This document shows positions 23,274 to 34,139 of a stretch of 64,000 nt of DNA, one piece after another. Position 1 is the first letter of the stretch. Each line of letters opens with the position of its first letter. Below the pieces are notes generated by a model. That model saw only the letters and a list, made by a program, of their open reading frames with translations, searched no databases and was not told the DNA's origin. A program made the position numbers and the translations under genes. Location: contig OU452200.1 of NCBI GenBank assembly GCA_911728435.2, forward strand, positions 25,373,715-25,437,714, written 5' to 3'. This stretch comes from Apoderus coryli. Lineage: Eukaryota > Arthropoda > Insecta > Coleoptera > Attelabidae.

Positions 23274-23335
23274 TCATGTTTTAACAAGTACAATCGTCTG
23301 CTTCAGATTGATCCTTAAAAACTGAATAACAGTTT
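23274..23335 (-). repeat. partial copy of the 846 bp repeat
   Basis: The stretch around gattgatccttaaaaactga matches the inside of copy A (1440-1490) in the same orientation, and is therefore inverted relative to copy B just upstream. Confidence 0.55.
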
Positions 23336-23486
23336 CTCTATATAAAAAAATAAAACTCGTAAATATCATCCCCAAACATTTAATTTGAATACAATTACAT
23401 AACACCATATTTGAAAGTAAATAAAAAAAAAACAGCATTACCTAGTTTGACAGATTTGCAAATTGCAAATCAAAGTATCTATGTAT

Positions 23487-23700
23487 ACAGGGTGTTGCAT
23501 AAGTACTTGTACAAACTTTAAAGGGTGATTCTTTGACTAATTTTAAGATACAAATTTCATATGTACATGGGTCCGCTACGGCTTGGTTTTCGAGATACAG
23601 GTAGTTCAAAAAGAATATTATATTTAGGATTATATGCTTGTTCAATACCATCGCAATTTGGTGCAATTCGGGATACAGGTGTATTGATGACACCAGAGCT
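23487..23700 (+). repeat. orphan transposon end
   Basis: Starts with tacagggtgttgcataagta and runs through ggttttcgagatacaggtag, a layout (TIR, then a 'gagatacag' word) typical of IS630/mariner-type MITEs. No matching right end was found nearby. Open frames on both strands overlap it and are not meaningful. Confidence 0.5.
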
Positions 23701-23779
23701 GTCAAAAGAACTAATAAAAAATACGAAAAATAACAAAATACAAATATCATTCAAAAGACAACAATGCACATAATAGTCG

Positions 23780-24880
23780 GTACCAAGCCAAATAGGTAGT
23801 AGGTAAATATAGATTTATTTTGTTTCGGGCTTGGGCTTGGCACCGACTTATTGTAATCAAAACTACCCACCAAACGGATACATTTAATTTTACGCAGATG
23901 CTCAAAATGTTAACTTTCTTTCATTAATAGAGACCTGTGAAGTGAGCTTACCTCTTACGCCCACGTATTAAGTACTAAGTTTCAGTTATCAGTTATAATT
24001 TTTTATTTTCCAAGAAAGCGAAACGAGATATTTAAAACGGCATTGCGCCGCCCTCATGTATACCTCTGGGGGCGGCATCGAAAATCGCTACACGTCACAA
24101 ACTTGTAAATGCTTAGAACTACCCCTATATCAAATTTCTATTTTCTATCTTTTTTGTTTCATACCCAAAGCCCTATTCCTACCGAACTTATTATTTACCC
24201 GAAGAAACATTAAAAAGAAGTAAAATTTAAGTACCTAAACCGATAAAGTGGAACTTATACCTGATGAAGAGACAGACTATTATAATAGGTATACCTAATA
24301 TAATATAGGTAGCACTGATAATTTTTTTATTATAGGTATTATAAGATCTACAACAATCTTGTTACATCTTTGCCACATTGTCTACGTGAAATATTTAGTC
24401 AAAAGTATGTTTCTATCTAAAAGCTTTTCATTTAACGATTGTTCGCCACTGATCATGGGACTGGTCTAGTCTTGAAACATGTATGACATGGATTAAATAT
24501 TATTATATTAAATTTAATTCATAGAGATTAGGCTTTTATTTCAATACTGTACTTGTAATAAATCACCCTGTGTGTTTCTTTTACCGACGAATTGGCAACA
24601 GCACGACACACACCACATTCGTTTGTTTTTTTTTCTACCCTCCCTGCGTATCCCCTCCAGATTAATACAGAATTTCATCAATTTCTCTCTCTGACAATAC
24701 AGCATTGCCGGTGCATATCTGTTGCAAATGATCTAAATAATTGTTATACGTTGCGTTTTGTTTTTGATATTAATAAACTACAAAACGGTTTCTGGCTGTG
24801 ACAATACTGCTCTATGCTTTACACGCTAGTCTACGCCACGTAGTGGCAGGCATACTTAGAGATGTTCTGATTTTAATGCA
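23780..24880. other. gene-free region
   Basis: AT-rich, nothing recognisable. A short GC-rich motif gcgccgccctcatgtatacc near 24045 is echoed by gggggcggcgaat near 28360, but I cannot classify it. Confidence 0.4.
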
Positions 24881-24883
24881 TTG

Positions 24884-24918
24884 GGCTGACTATCTATTGT
24901 GTAGATTAATCTTTGCAA
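24884..24918 (-). repeat. terminal fragment of the 846 bp repeat
   Basis: gctgactatctattgtgtag followed by attaatctttg is the same terminus as copies A and B, in copy A orientation, detached from the rest of the element. Confidence 0.75.
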
Positions 24919-24919
24919 A

Positions 24920-26200
24920 TAGTATTTCATTTTTAGCTTCCTATTTGTTTTTAATAATAATTTTAAACATAATATAATAATAATAATTAACATATATAGA
25001 AGTTATACAAAATTTACAAATTTGAATACATAGATAAAATTAATAACACCATTTTATTTTAATATGTGGTCAACGCACCACAACGAAGAACTGTCATACT
25101 AAATGCTATTTTTTTACCAAATCAAAATCAATTTTTTAATATTTTGCACAGGCAAAAATTTGTTGCTGGTGCTTATATACGTTTAAAATGACCCAAAACA
25201 CGTATTTCCGGTAAAAAATAAAATAAAAAAATCATGGAACCAATATGTGTGTTGCATATGGCATCGGGTGGTAAATATAAGAATTTTAATTTTTTCGCAT
25301 TGAATTCTGAACATACCGAAGTAGGTACAACAGATTCAGATACATAATTCATTCGAATTTATTCAAAATAATTTGTATTTAGATTTTTTTATATTCTTTA
25401 TTATTGATATTAGCAAATATTTATAAAATTTAAAATTATATTTATTATGAAAAGAGATCAATCAACATACATACATTTAAGTTCTTCGATTATTGTGTGT
25501 AAAATTCCTGATAAAGACATTTAACCGAGTTATGAATATTATAAATTCTCATTAGTTTTTCTCCAAGATGATTATGTACTATAAATGATATATTTTTGTT
25601 ACACAATGTATCATCGCAATATAATTACATACTAATAAATGAACATAAATAGTAAATGTACAAAAGTGAATGTTACTATATCTAGTAGTATGAAGGAATT
25701 GAATTGTAAGCTAGCTAAATTATTATCGATACATATAATCTGATTTTCCAACGTGATATAGAGGCTGTTATTTTAATTACAATTAGAGATTTCGTATTCA
25801 TGACTTCATTGGCAAAAACTTTCATATTTTAAAGTTAACAGACAATACTTCACAAAATTAAAGATCCACAATACGTATGTGGTATATAAAGCAGTAAACC
25901 CAAATATAGGTTTACTTCAGTGGCATGTCCCTACCCAATAAATGATCCTTATAATCGAGTATTGGAATTTTTACAAAATTTTAACTGTTGCATATAGTGC
26001 TATCAAGTTGGCAATCGCAAAATTAATCAGACAAAAATCAATATTGAAAAAAGTTTCATTGGCCGCCATTTATGAGTTTTATAGTAAATTGAGCCTGTGT
26101 ATTTCTTTCACTCTGTTGGCAAATAAGACAATTGCGACAACGAGATTTTAGCTTTAATGTGGGGATTCTCCACTCCAAGCGTTGTTAGTATAAAATCAAA
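24920..26200. other. gene-free AT-rich region
   Basis: No recognisable gene or repeat. Confidence 0.45.
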
Positions 26201-26206
26201 TATTAT

Positions 26207-26739
26207 TTTTTCTGCGACTGTCTTTAAATGCCATTATTATATGTTCAATCATAATTTGAAAATGTAGTAGATACATTGTTTGCTGTTTTTCATTTCCCAC
26301 TAGTTGCTGGGCAACTATAGGGGGAAATATTTAAAAATGCACGGGTAAATTTCTTGGTAATGACAAAAGTAGCATTGGTTATGAAAAATTACCATAGCAA
26401 CGCCGACAATACAATTAAACTAAATTGACAGTTTATTATTATTATTAAATTATTTCCTTAATTTCGAAGGTTTCAAAGCAATTTATAGAATGTTTACAGT
26501 TTAACATCGCCTAGTCAATTTAATACTTATCATCGTATTTAGACTTACGCCAACAGGGCGAGTATAGGTAAGTTTGTAAAAACAAATATTTTCCAAAAAA
26601 TTATGATGTTTAATTTATTCAAAAGCATTAAAACAGTCGTAGAAAAAGTATAGTGTGGAACTCACATGAAATGACCATCTCCATACGATATAAATACGAT
26701 CATACTCGTAGGAAATATATGTCATTTCATATTCGTTGC
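26207..26739 (+). repeat. 0.54 kb dispersed repeat, copy 1
   Basis: Matches 32192-32739 in the same orientation, from tctgcgactgtctttaaatg to catttcatattcgttgc. Shared landmarks are accatagcaacgccgacaat, attcaaaagcattaaaacag and tcatactcgtaggaaatata. Copy 1 has lost the ccgtgcgtaataa hairpin that copy 2 keeps. No open frame. Likely a non-autonomous element. Confidence 0.85.
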
Positions 26740-26744
26740 TATTA

Positions 26745-27485
26745 ATTAGTTAAATAGCTGTCAGAGTAGGTTTAGTGGTATTTTTGCATTTTAAGAGTAA
26801 GTTTTTAACGGTTACTTGTGATATTTTGGCTGTACGGTGGTTTTAATTTTTATATTGGTTTGATTTTAGAGTATAAATATGTGTAATCTCAAATACACAA
26901 AGAAATAGACATAACGCATTTGTTATTTATCTAAATAAAATTAACGTCGGCCATATCACCAAGTAGAAAATATTTCCTGAATCCTAAATAGCCTGTGATT
27001 GATTAGAATCTGATTACGAATAAAAAAAGTAATTGTCTATCTCATAACATTGAAAACGCTATGTGTGGTAAGTAGTATTTATAACCATTCAGTTCTTCAG
27101 AATAATATGGATATAATGGTGATTGTTTATCTCAAAGCCCAGTGATTTATAATAATAAGAATAAGTAATAAAGCGACGGTGTATAGTTTGTGGGCATATA
27201 AAATTTCAAGTCAAGTCATGCATCGCTAATCTATTCTTTTCTGAATTGTGCTCAGCAACAATAAGAATACAAAACTGGGTTTCTAGGTATGGACATTTTT
27301 ATTATTCGTCGGGTTAATCATGGGCGCCCTCATAAACTCAACTTTGTCTGAATGAAATTCCACATTTATTTATTGTTAAGTAGGAAATAAATGGTGTATA
27401 CTAACTATATTACATTAGTACACGTAAAATTCACTACATTATAATTACTTTCCCACACAGGGAATGTATTGTAACCGCACTAAAA
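26745..27485. other. gene-free AT-rich region
   Basis: Nothing recognisable apart from short AT-rich open frames. Confidence 0.45.
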
Positions 27486-27489
27486 AAAA

Positions 27490-27857
27490 TTTTGAGACGG
27501 ATATAACTATTTTGAAGTTTCCTGAGATGTGTGTCTGTATGTATTCTACCAGGATAGCACCCAAACGCTCTAACCAATTGAGCTAAATTTTGGTATATCT
27601 GTTTGGGGCAGTCCTAGGATGAAGCCATTAGATTTTGGTTAAAATCGCTTAAGCCCTGTGATAGGGGTGGACACAACCACAAAATTTTCATATATATCAG
27701 TAGGGGTCGACTGATATATCATTTTAAAGCATTTTTTATCTGCTTTGCAGCGATGGGTGACTTTTGATATTTGCCCCTATAATTCTCGAGAAAATAGCGT
27801 TTAAATGTCAGCAGTTAGTTGGAACGTATACTTATAACAAATAAAATACAATATTTA
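27490..27857 (-). repeat. retroposon-like repeat body
   Basis: Contains tgagatgtgtgtctgtatgt, then cgctctaaccaattgagcta, ttggtatatctgtttggggc and tgataggggtggacacaacc. This layout is common in 3' regions of insect non-LTR retroposons. The minus-strand tagctcaattggttagagcg also matches a tRNA D-arm/A-box. It directly precedes the tRNA-Ala-like sequence and may be part of the same composite repeat. Confidence 0.45.
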
Positions 27858-27951
27858 TTACCAGGTTTATGTTGGGTCATTGGTAGGGCGTTCGCTTCGC
27901 ATGCGGAAGGTTACGGGCTCGAGTCCTAGCTCTGGCAATACTTTTTTTTTC
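27858..27951 (+). tRNA. tRNA-Ala(CGC)-like pseudogene or SINE head
   Basis: The anticodon arm is clear: stem ttcgc/gcgga around the loop ttcgcat, giving anticodon CGC with T at the preceding position. An A-box-like ggtcattggtagggcg lies upstream, a B-box-like gggctcgagtcc downstream, and acceptor arms ttaccag/ctggcaa pair with one mismatch. A run of nine or ten T follows at once (27942-27951), a pol III terminator. The D stem and T stem are mispaired and extra bases sit between acceptor and D arm, so it is more likely a tRNA-derived SINE head or pseudogene than an active tRNA. Confidence 0.5.
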
Positions 27952-27959
27952 TAATTTTT

Positions 27960-29525
27960 GAATAAAGTAGTTAATTTGTTACGTTAGTTTATTGGAAATA
28001 ATGAAAATATATATAAATATAAGATATCTTTTGGATGTCGTTTGCTATTAAAATCGTTACTTGTGATTTTTCTAAACATTTAAGGTTTCAGACACTTTAA
28101 TTTAGAGCTATGCAGATATTTAATCCAAATATGCTCGTATGTGACAAAAACCTGAATATAATATTGTATATAAATTATATTTATAGTGGTGTAGCATAGT
28201 TTAACTTTCCATAAACCTTAATATCGGCATAGAATAATGACTATATACAAGAAGGCTGAAAACGACATCGACTCGTCGTATTCCCAGCTACATTTCTGGC
28301 CCCCTACTATGTTATACTATATCTATATATACTATAAGATACTATACTATAACTATGGGGGCGGCGAATTGCTTTGAAGACATGAAGATGAGACGTACCG
28401 AGACCATGAGAACCAACTGTATAAACTGTGATATCGGTATTATTTGTTATCAAAGCAACTCGAAATTAATAATAACAAGCCACGAAAAAAAAACTAAGTA
28501 TATTTTATAACTACATTATGATAAACACAAAAATTTATTCAAAAAGCTTTTATTTAAATTATAAGGACATGTTTGGAAGTTTTAAATCCATCCATACATG
28601 CAACAATATAAAATCATTACCGTTTGATTCATGTCTGTTGTGACGTATCTAACGCTTCAGGCAGACGCATGGATTATCATATGAATATCTTATTGACAGA
28701 ATCATAATAAGTATTATTTATTATCATTATATTAGTACAGTTGAACAATTCTTCTATACTTAGTTATAATGATGACAGAATTATAAAGACAACAAATAGT
28801 ACGTGTTAATAAACTAATTATACAAAATAATCAGCAAATACATTACATAATTTATTTACTCACAGCATGTAATGCTTAGGTACAAGCAGTAATTATCATT
28901 AAAATTAGTGTTCGCTAATTATATTATAAATCTCTTTGCAAAATGGTTTCACTAGTTAATGGAATTCTATCCAATGATCATTAAAACAAAATTAAAACTA
29001 ACTTGCAAAAGGATGTTAAACAATATATTTTTTGTAACTTGTAACTCTCTAACCTTGAATAAACCATTTTATTTAGAGTAAATGCAAGAATTTATTTGCA
29101 ACATACAGTCTATGCATTTGAAACTACATAATCCAAAATACTGTCTATTAATTACAAGTATATGTTATTATGACAAGAACACACCAGATTAAAACTAATA
29201 TCTTAGTTTAGTATAGGTTTTTCATTTATGTTTTGTTACCCAAATGCACATATTTTGTAAGTAATATTTTATAAGAATTGCTGAGAAAAAAATTGAAATA
29301 TTTACTTAAATAACTAAAAACAGTGATGGGTTTTACTAATTACAGAATACAAAAAAAAAAAACAATAGAAAATTATTTTTTGGATGAGCAATTTTATAAT
29401 GAGGACAATATAAGATGAATTTTGAAAATACCTGAATAAATTCAAAACTTTCAAGATTTAGCTATAGGCCACCTTAACACAGTTTGAAAGTTGCCTTTCA
29501 AATCAGCTACATGATAGAGGCAAAT
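27960..29525. other. gene-free AT-rich region
   Basis: No gene. A short block of tatactata-type simple sequence lies at 28310-28355. Confidence 0.45.
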
Positions 29526-29529
29526 AATA

Positions 29530-29917
29530 CAGGGTGTTCCATTTAAGATAAGCGTGAAATTAGAGTTTGAATTCATAAATAACTTGGTAAACGAACCAAC
29601 ACACTAATTGACCACTTAGAAGAACAATCGGTTTTACCACAGACAATTAAATTTGTTCTTAACCCTTGTATTTTGATAAAAAATGCAATAAATCGAAACG
29701 CCTTGAATTTAAGTATAGAGAACCTTAATAAACGTGAATCTAATTTTTTATGCACTATCCAAAAATGCAATAAACATTGATATGCTGCTCTTTTTTGAAG
29801 CACCCTGTATATTTTAAAATGTAGTCTCACCAAACCTACGTAATGTGTATTAGAAATTGGAAATTGTATACAGTTTGGCCATAAACTTCCGTGGCGTCTG
29901 TGATTACTCACCCTGTA
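29530..29917. repeat. TIR fragment cluster of mariner type
   Basis: Opens with tacagggtgttccatttaag and contains two outward ends: gaagcaccctgtata near 29810 and actcaccctgtata near 29917. Sequence such as atttaagtatagagaacctt recurs near 48412-48432. Probably one small non-autonomous element plus a neighbouring orphan end. Confidence 0.5.
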
Positions 29918-30640
29918 TAAAAAATGCTTAGACTATAGTGTAATTCACCAAATATGCGCAGAATCAAAAAAGTTCCTAATCACATGCAAGTTCCGAATTC
30001 CAGCACAGCAGAGTTTCCCGGAGGAATAACGTAAGAATTAAGCCAACAAACAAATCAGAAGTACCTAATCATTTTAGGTCTTTAATCATGCAATAAAAAT
30101 ATATTTTGCTTCCTCTTCTTATACCACAATACACCCACCACTGCAATCAGTTACCCGAGAAAGAATAGAAATAATAATCCTACTACAAAGAAGGAAACAG
30201 TGTTGTAAGTGTTAAAAATTAATGTATACAAAGTGAACAAATATGTGAATGGATGACCCGCAGTCATACTTGGCTTAAGTAGGTATTGGTGAAATATACG
30301 ACATTCTAATAATAGTAATAACACTATGAAACTGTTGTTGATCTTGTTACAGTTAGATTTTCGGTGTGAAATTATTAATTCACATTATTTATTTTAGTCA
30401 CGCATGGATCAATATGACCATTTTATATAAGACTATTACAAAGATTTTTCGCGTATTTAAATTGACCCTAATTTTAAACAAGCACGAAACGTTATTTGAA
30501 ATATTTATTGTATTCATGTTACAATATTAATTATTATCTAAGAGATTTATATATTTTAGTTTCGCAAGAAATTGAATATTTGACATTTACATTTTAGCCA
30601 TTTTTAATTATTTAATTTAAGATAATAGTATATTGTATTC
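29918..30640. other. gene-free AT-rich region
   Basis: Nothing recognisable. Confidence 0.45.
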
Positions 30641-30642
30641 CT

Positions 30643-30743
30643 AGGCGGTAAAGTGTCATTTTTTCAGGCTGAAAGAAGAAATGTACGGGCGAGCTTTAGC
30701 GAGCCCGGACACTTCTTGAAGCCTGAAAAAATCACTTTACCGC
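30643..30743. repeat. strong two-level hairpin beside recombinase remnant
   Basis: The outer stem pairs ggcggtaaagtg and attttttcaggct with agcctgaaaaaat and cactttaccgcc. The inner stem gggcgagctttagcgagccc has a four-base loop. The structure stands out because GC-rich stems are rare here. It lies immediately outside the left terminal repeat of the tyrosine-recombinase element. Confidence 0.85.
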
Positions 30744-30754
30744 CATGGTTTACA

Positions 30755-31850
30755 TATTATTTTTCTGCCGGCACTGTACAATTGTAGGTAATACAAAAAA
30801 AAACATTAAACGTACTAAATAATAATAATAGAATTTAATTGCACCAATTGCATGATGTCCTACATTTTGGGCTGAACATTTTCCAGCACTGTATTTCACA
30901 AATAATCGTCGAGAATTCATATTTTTGGGGCGTAGACTAAAATACTTTTTGCATATTGATACGTCAGTAGTATTTTCTTTTTGTTCTGTGTTGCATACAG
31001 TAAAAGTTCGCCGCTTATGTGTTTTTGTGTCTGGAACGTGAATTATTAAGAAATCGTCTTTATTAACCACATGATCTATCATCATATTTGTGAGTTCAAT
31101 ACTTCTACAAGCACCGGTCACTCCTATAATCAACACTACCTAAAATTATATTTTTGAAGAGTAAAATTATAGTTTTTGATTCATAAGGTTATTGCTTATG
31201 ACAATGCATCCGGTGCAGGTTCAAGAAATTTTTCAATATCCCGTTAGCCGAAAATGTTTGACTTTTTTGCAATGTGGCCAACAGATTTCTTCTTTAAAAA
31301 GGCAGTCACTTTGTTGAAATTTCTAATGTTTACGTTATTTTTAACTAATAGCGTAGATTTTAACATGGAATGAATTGACCACAGTGTTGAAGATTGGTAT
31401 TTTTGTGAAAGATCCGATAAATACGTCAAAATCACGTTTTCACTATACTTTTTAACGTTTTTAGGACTACACCAATCCACCAAACAGTTTATACTGAAGT
31501 TCATATTTGGTTCTTGTTTTTTCCGGCAGCAAATTCATCGAAACTTCGTTTCCTCGTCACTACGATCAATCAGATGTTCCATGATTATTTTATAAATGAT
31601 GAATCAAATTCAAATTGAATATTTTACCACGCACTCGATTTTTGACAACCACTGTCACATTGGTCTGTCATCATTGTTAATAGCTTTTATTATTGTGCCG
31701 CCATCTATTACAAATAGTTAAAAATAATTTTCTTGCCTAGCCATTTTTGAGTGATTTGTAGCGCTAGCCTTAGAAATGCATACTTTCTCGTCTCTATGGA
31801 AGCAGTAAAATTCAATTTTCTCATAGTGTCGGCAGAAAAGTAATTTACTA
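30755..31850 (-). mobile_element. Crypton-like element with short TIRs
   Basis: The left terminus tttttctgccggcactgt (30757-30774) is mirrored by atagtgtcggcagaaaag at 31825-31842. Between them is a minus-strand tyrosine-recombinase remnant with about 250 bp of upstream sequence. Classical Cryptons lack terminal inverted repeats, so the pairing is notable. The copy lacks the recombinase C-terminus and is defective. Confidence 0.65.
30810..31582 (-). pseudogene. tyrosine recombinase (Crypton-type) pseudogene
   Basis: The minus-strand coding sense starts at the ATG near 31582 (MEHLIDRSDEETKF). A frame change leads to LLPEKTRTKYELQYKLF near 31540, and another gives DWCSPKNVKKYSENVILTYL and SSTLWSIHSMLKSTLLVKNN (SAM-like core-binding domain). 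After a broken segment the catalytic domain starts as LIIGVTGACRSIEL, where the Arg is the first catalytic residue of the family. It continues with VPDTKTHKRRTF and SLRPKNMNSRRLFVKY. The HxxR motif and catalytic Tyr are absent, so the C-terminal third is lost. Insects carry many copies of this recombinase family. Confidence 0.8.
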
Positions 31851-32150
31851 TTTTAAATATTTTTCCTGTAATTGTTTCACAAATATTTCCTGTCTGTGAC
31901 TATGTACTTCACCAAAAACACATTTATTTATACGCATGTTGATTAGATGTAAATAATATATTATGGTAATATATTGAGTATCATAATTTTTAGATAGACT
32001 ACCCTATAAAAGCTGTTTTATTTTAAACCTCTCACACAATTTGAAACACGCTTATTGTTAACGATGCTTTCGGTACCTTATATCTTATAATTACATAGAA
32101 AGTAATTTTCAAAGATCCTAGTTAAAATTTGATAAGCATTTTTAATGTCA

Positions 32151-33210
32151 TATACAATGTGTCCACGGATAGAGTTTGAAGAGGAAAAACTTTTTTCTAC
32201 GACTGTCTTTAAATCCCTTTATTATAAGTTCAATCATGATTTGAAAATATAGTACATTGTAATGCTGTTTTTCATTTACCCGTGCGTAATAACATTTCCC
32301 ACTTCCCAGTTACCTAGCAACTAGTGGGAAATATTATTACGCACGGATAAAAATCACCATAGCAACGCCGAAAATACAAACACCAAATTGACAGTTTTGG
32401 TATTTATAATTAATAATAATTATAATTAAGTATTTCGCTAATTTCAAAACACATAAACAGTGATAGTGAATATAGTTTAACACCACCTAATCAATTTAAT
32501 ACTTCTAATTTATCGTATTTAGGCTTATACGCTAACAAGGGTAAGTTTCGAAAAACAAATATTTTCCTAAAAATTATGTTAAATTTATTCAAAAGCATTA
32601 AAACAGTCGTAGAAAAAGTATAGTGTGAAACTCACATGAAATGACCATTTCCTACTCGTATGATTTGCAGCACTAACCTGCGGCTCATGCTGCAAACGAT
32701 CATACTCGTAGGAAATATATGTAATTTCATGTTCGTTGCACAATATACTATTTTATTTGTAGATTTAGAAGAAAAAGTCATTCTTTATAAAATCGTCTGC
32801 TTGTGTCGAAACTACAATTTCAAATACCAAATTTACGATAACTGTACAGGGTATATCACAAATAATATTTTTAATGAATTTGATTTTCTTCTTTTTTTTT
32901 TTATTTTATTATTTCAATAGTAGCTATGAAATTAACCACTTTGAGAAAAAGGTTTATTAGCTTTTTTTGCACAATTGTTGTAATAAATCACGGTTTTGAA
33001 AATATTTTCAAAAAATTTAAAAAAAATCAGAAAAATCTAAATCATTAAAAATGTTATTTTTGATATACCCTGTATAGTAATCGTAAATTTGGTATTTGAA
33101 ATTGTAGTTTCGACGCAAGCAGAGGTTATTATAAAGAATGACTTTTTCTTCTAAATCTACAAATAAAGAAGTTTTTCCTCTTCCGAACTCTATCCGTGGA
33201 CACATTGTAT
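32151..33210. mobile_element. long-arm MITE split by the 0.54 kb repeat
   Basis: The left end acaatgtgtccacggataga is mirrored by tctatccgtggacacattgt at 33192-33211. Arms pair inward through aatttcaaataccaaattta (about 32816) and taaatttggtatttgaaatt (about 33085). The left arm is interrupted at 32192-32739 by the dispersed 0.54 kb repeat: removing it restores pairing of ggaaaaact.. with its partner on the right. Confidence 0.8.
32192..32739 (+). repeat. 0.54 kb dispersed repeat, copy 2
   Basis: Direct copy of 26207-26739. It keeps a hairpin at 32279-32346 with arms ccgtgcgtaataacatttcc and ggaaatattattacgcacgg, and a second hairpin at 32637-32730. It is inserted in the left arm of the 32151-33210 MITE and so is younger than that MITE insertion. 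Confidence 0.85.
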
Positions 33211-34130
33211 ACATTTACCTATAAATCTACTGGGTGTCCCACCGGGAAGGGATTCGATCGATATGGAGAGACTACATTGTGGAACAACCTGAAAATCTGG
33301 TGTAGTACGTACTGTACGACACAGTTAAGAATGATACACTTTTATATTGCCTATCCACATAAAAGTGTTTTATTCTTAACTGTGTCGTACTATAGGTCGA
33401 CGGGACCAATTCGGCTAAAATTTTCTCAAGAATCTAGTACTGCCGGTTATACCGGAAATGGGTATCAACTGCCTTATTTCAATTACGACCCAATAAAATT
33501 ATATTTTTTTTGGAATATGCTTGTAATTCTAAAGGTATTTCATGCATAATATTATAAAATCGTCTGCTTGTGTCGAAACTACAATTTCAAATACCAAATT
33601 TACGATTACTATACAGGGTATATCAAAAATAATATTTTTAATGATTTTGATTTTCTCCTTTTTTTTTTTTTAAGTTTTATTATTTCAATAGTAGCTATGA
33701 AATTAACCACTTTGAAAAAATGGTTTATTAGCTTTTTTTGCACAATTGGTGTAATAAATCACGGTTTTGAAAATATTTTCATAAAATTAAAAAAAAAACA
33801 GAAAAATCTAAATCATTAAAAATGTTATTTTTGATATACCCTGTATAGTAATCGTAAATTTGGTATTTGAAATTGTACTTTCGACACGAGCAGGCGTTAT
33901 TATAAAGAATGACTTTTTCTTCTAAATCTACAAATAAAAAAGTTTTTCCTCTTCCGAACTCTATCCGTGGACATATTGTATATAGATCTACTAGGTGTCC
34001 CACCGGGAAGGGATTCGATCGATATGAAGAAACTACACTGTCGAACAATCTGAAAATCTGATGTAGTACGTAGGTCGGCTAAAATGTTCTCAAGAATCTA
34101 GTACTGCCGGTTATACCAGAAATGGGTGTC
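32770..34130 (+). repeat. 771 bp tandem direct duplication
   Basis: The block beginning tgtgtcgaaactacaatttc near 32803 and running through the MITE right arm and into gggtgtcccaccgggaaggg recurs 771 bp downstream (for example tgatatacc at 33061 and 33832). The second unit ends near 34130. Unit 1 contains a 77 bp hairpin that unit 2 lacks. Confidence 0.85.
33314..33391. repeat. 77 bp hairpin insertion with empty-site partner
   Basis: Arms gtacgacacagttaagaat and attcttaactgtgtcgtac enclose a second stem acacttttat/ataaaagtgt and a short loop. The homologous position in the second duplication unit (near 34072) reads straight through gtagtacgtaggtcggc, giving an empty site. A few bases beside the hairpin are also additional. 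Confidence 0.85.
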
Positions 34131-34139
34131 AACTTCCTT

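Noticed and set aside
23442..23773. Three overlapping frames on opposite strands
   Set aside because: Frames open by chance in an orphan transposon end; no codon bias or domain.
29573..29911. 112-codon minus-strand frame
   Set aside because: Covers transposon termini; residues at both ends derive from TIR sequence and no motif is seen.
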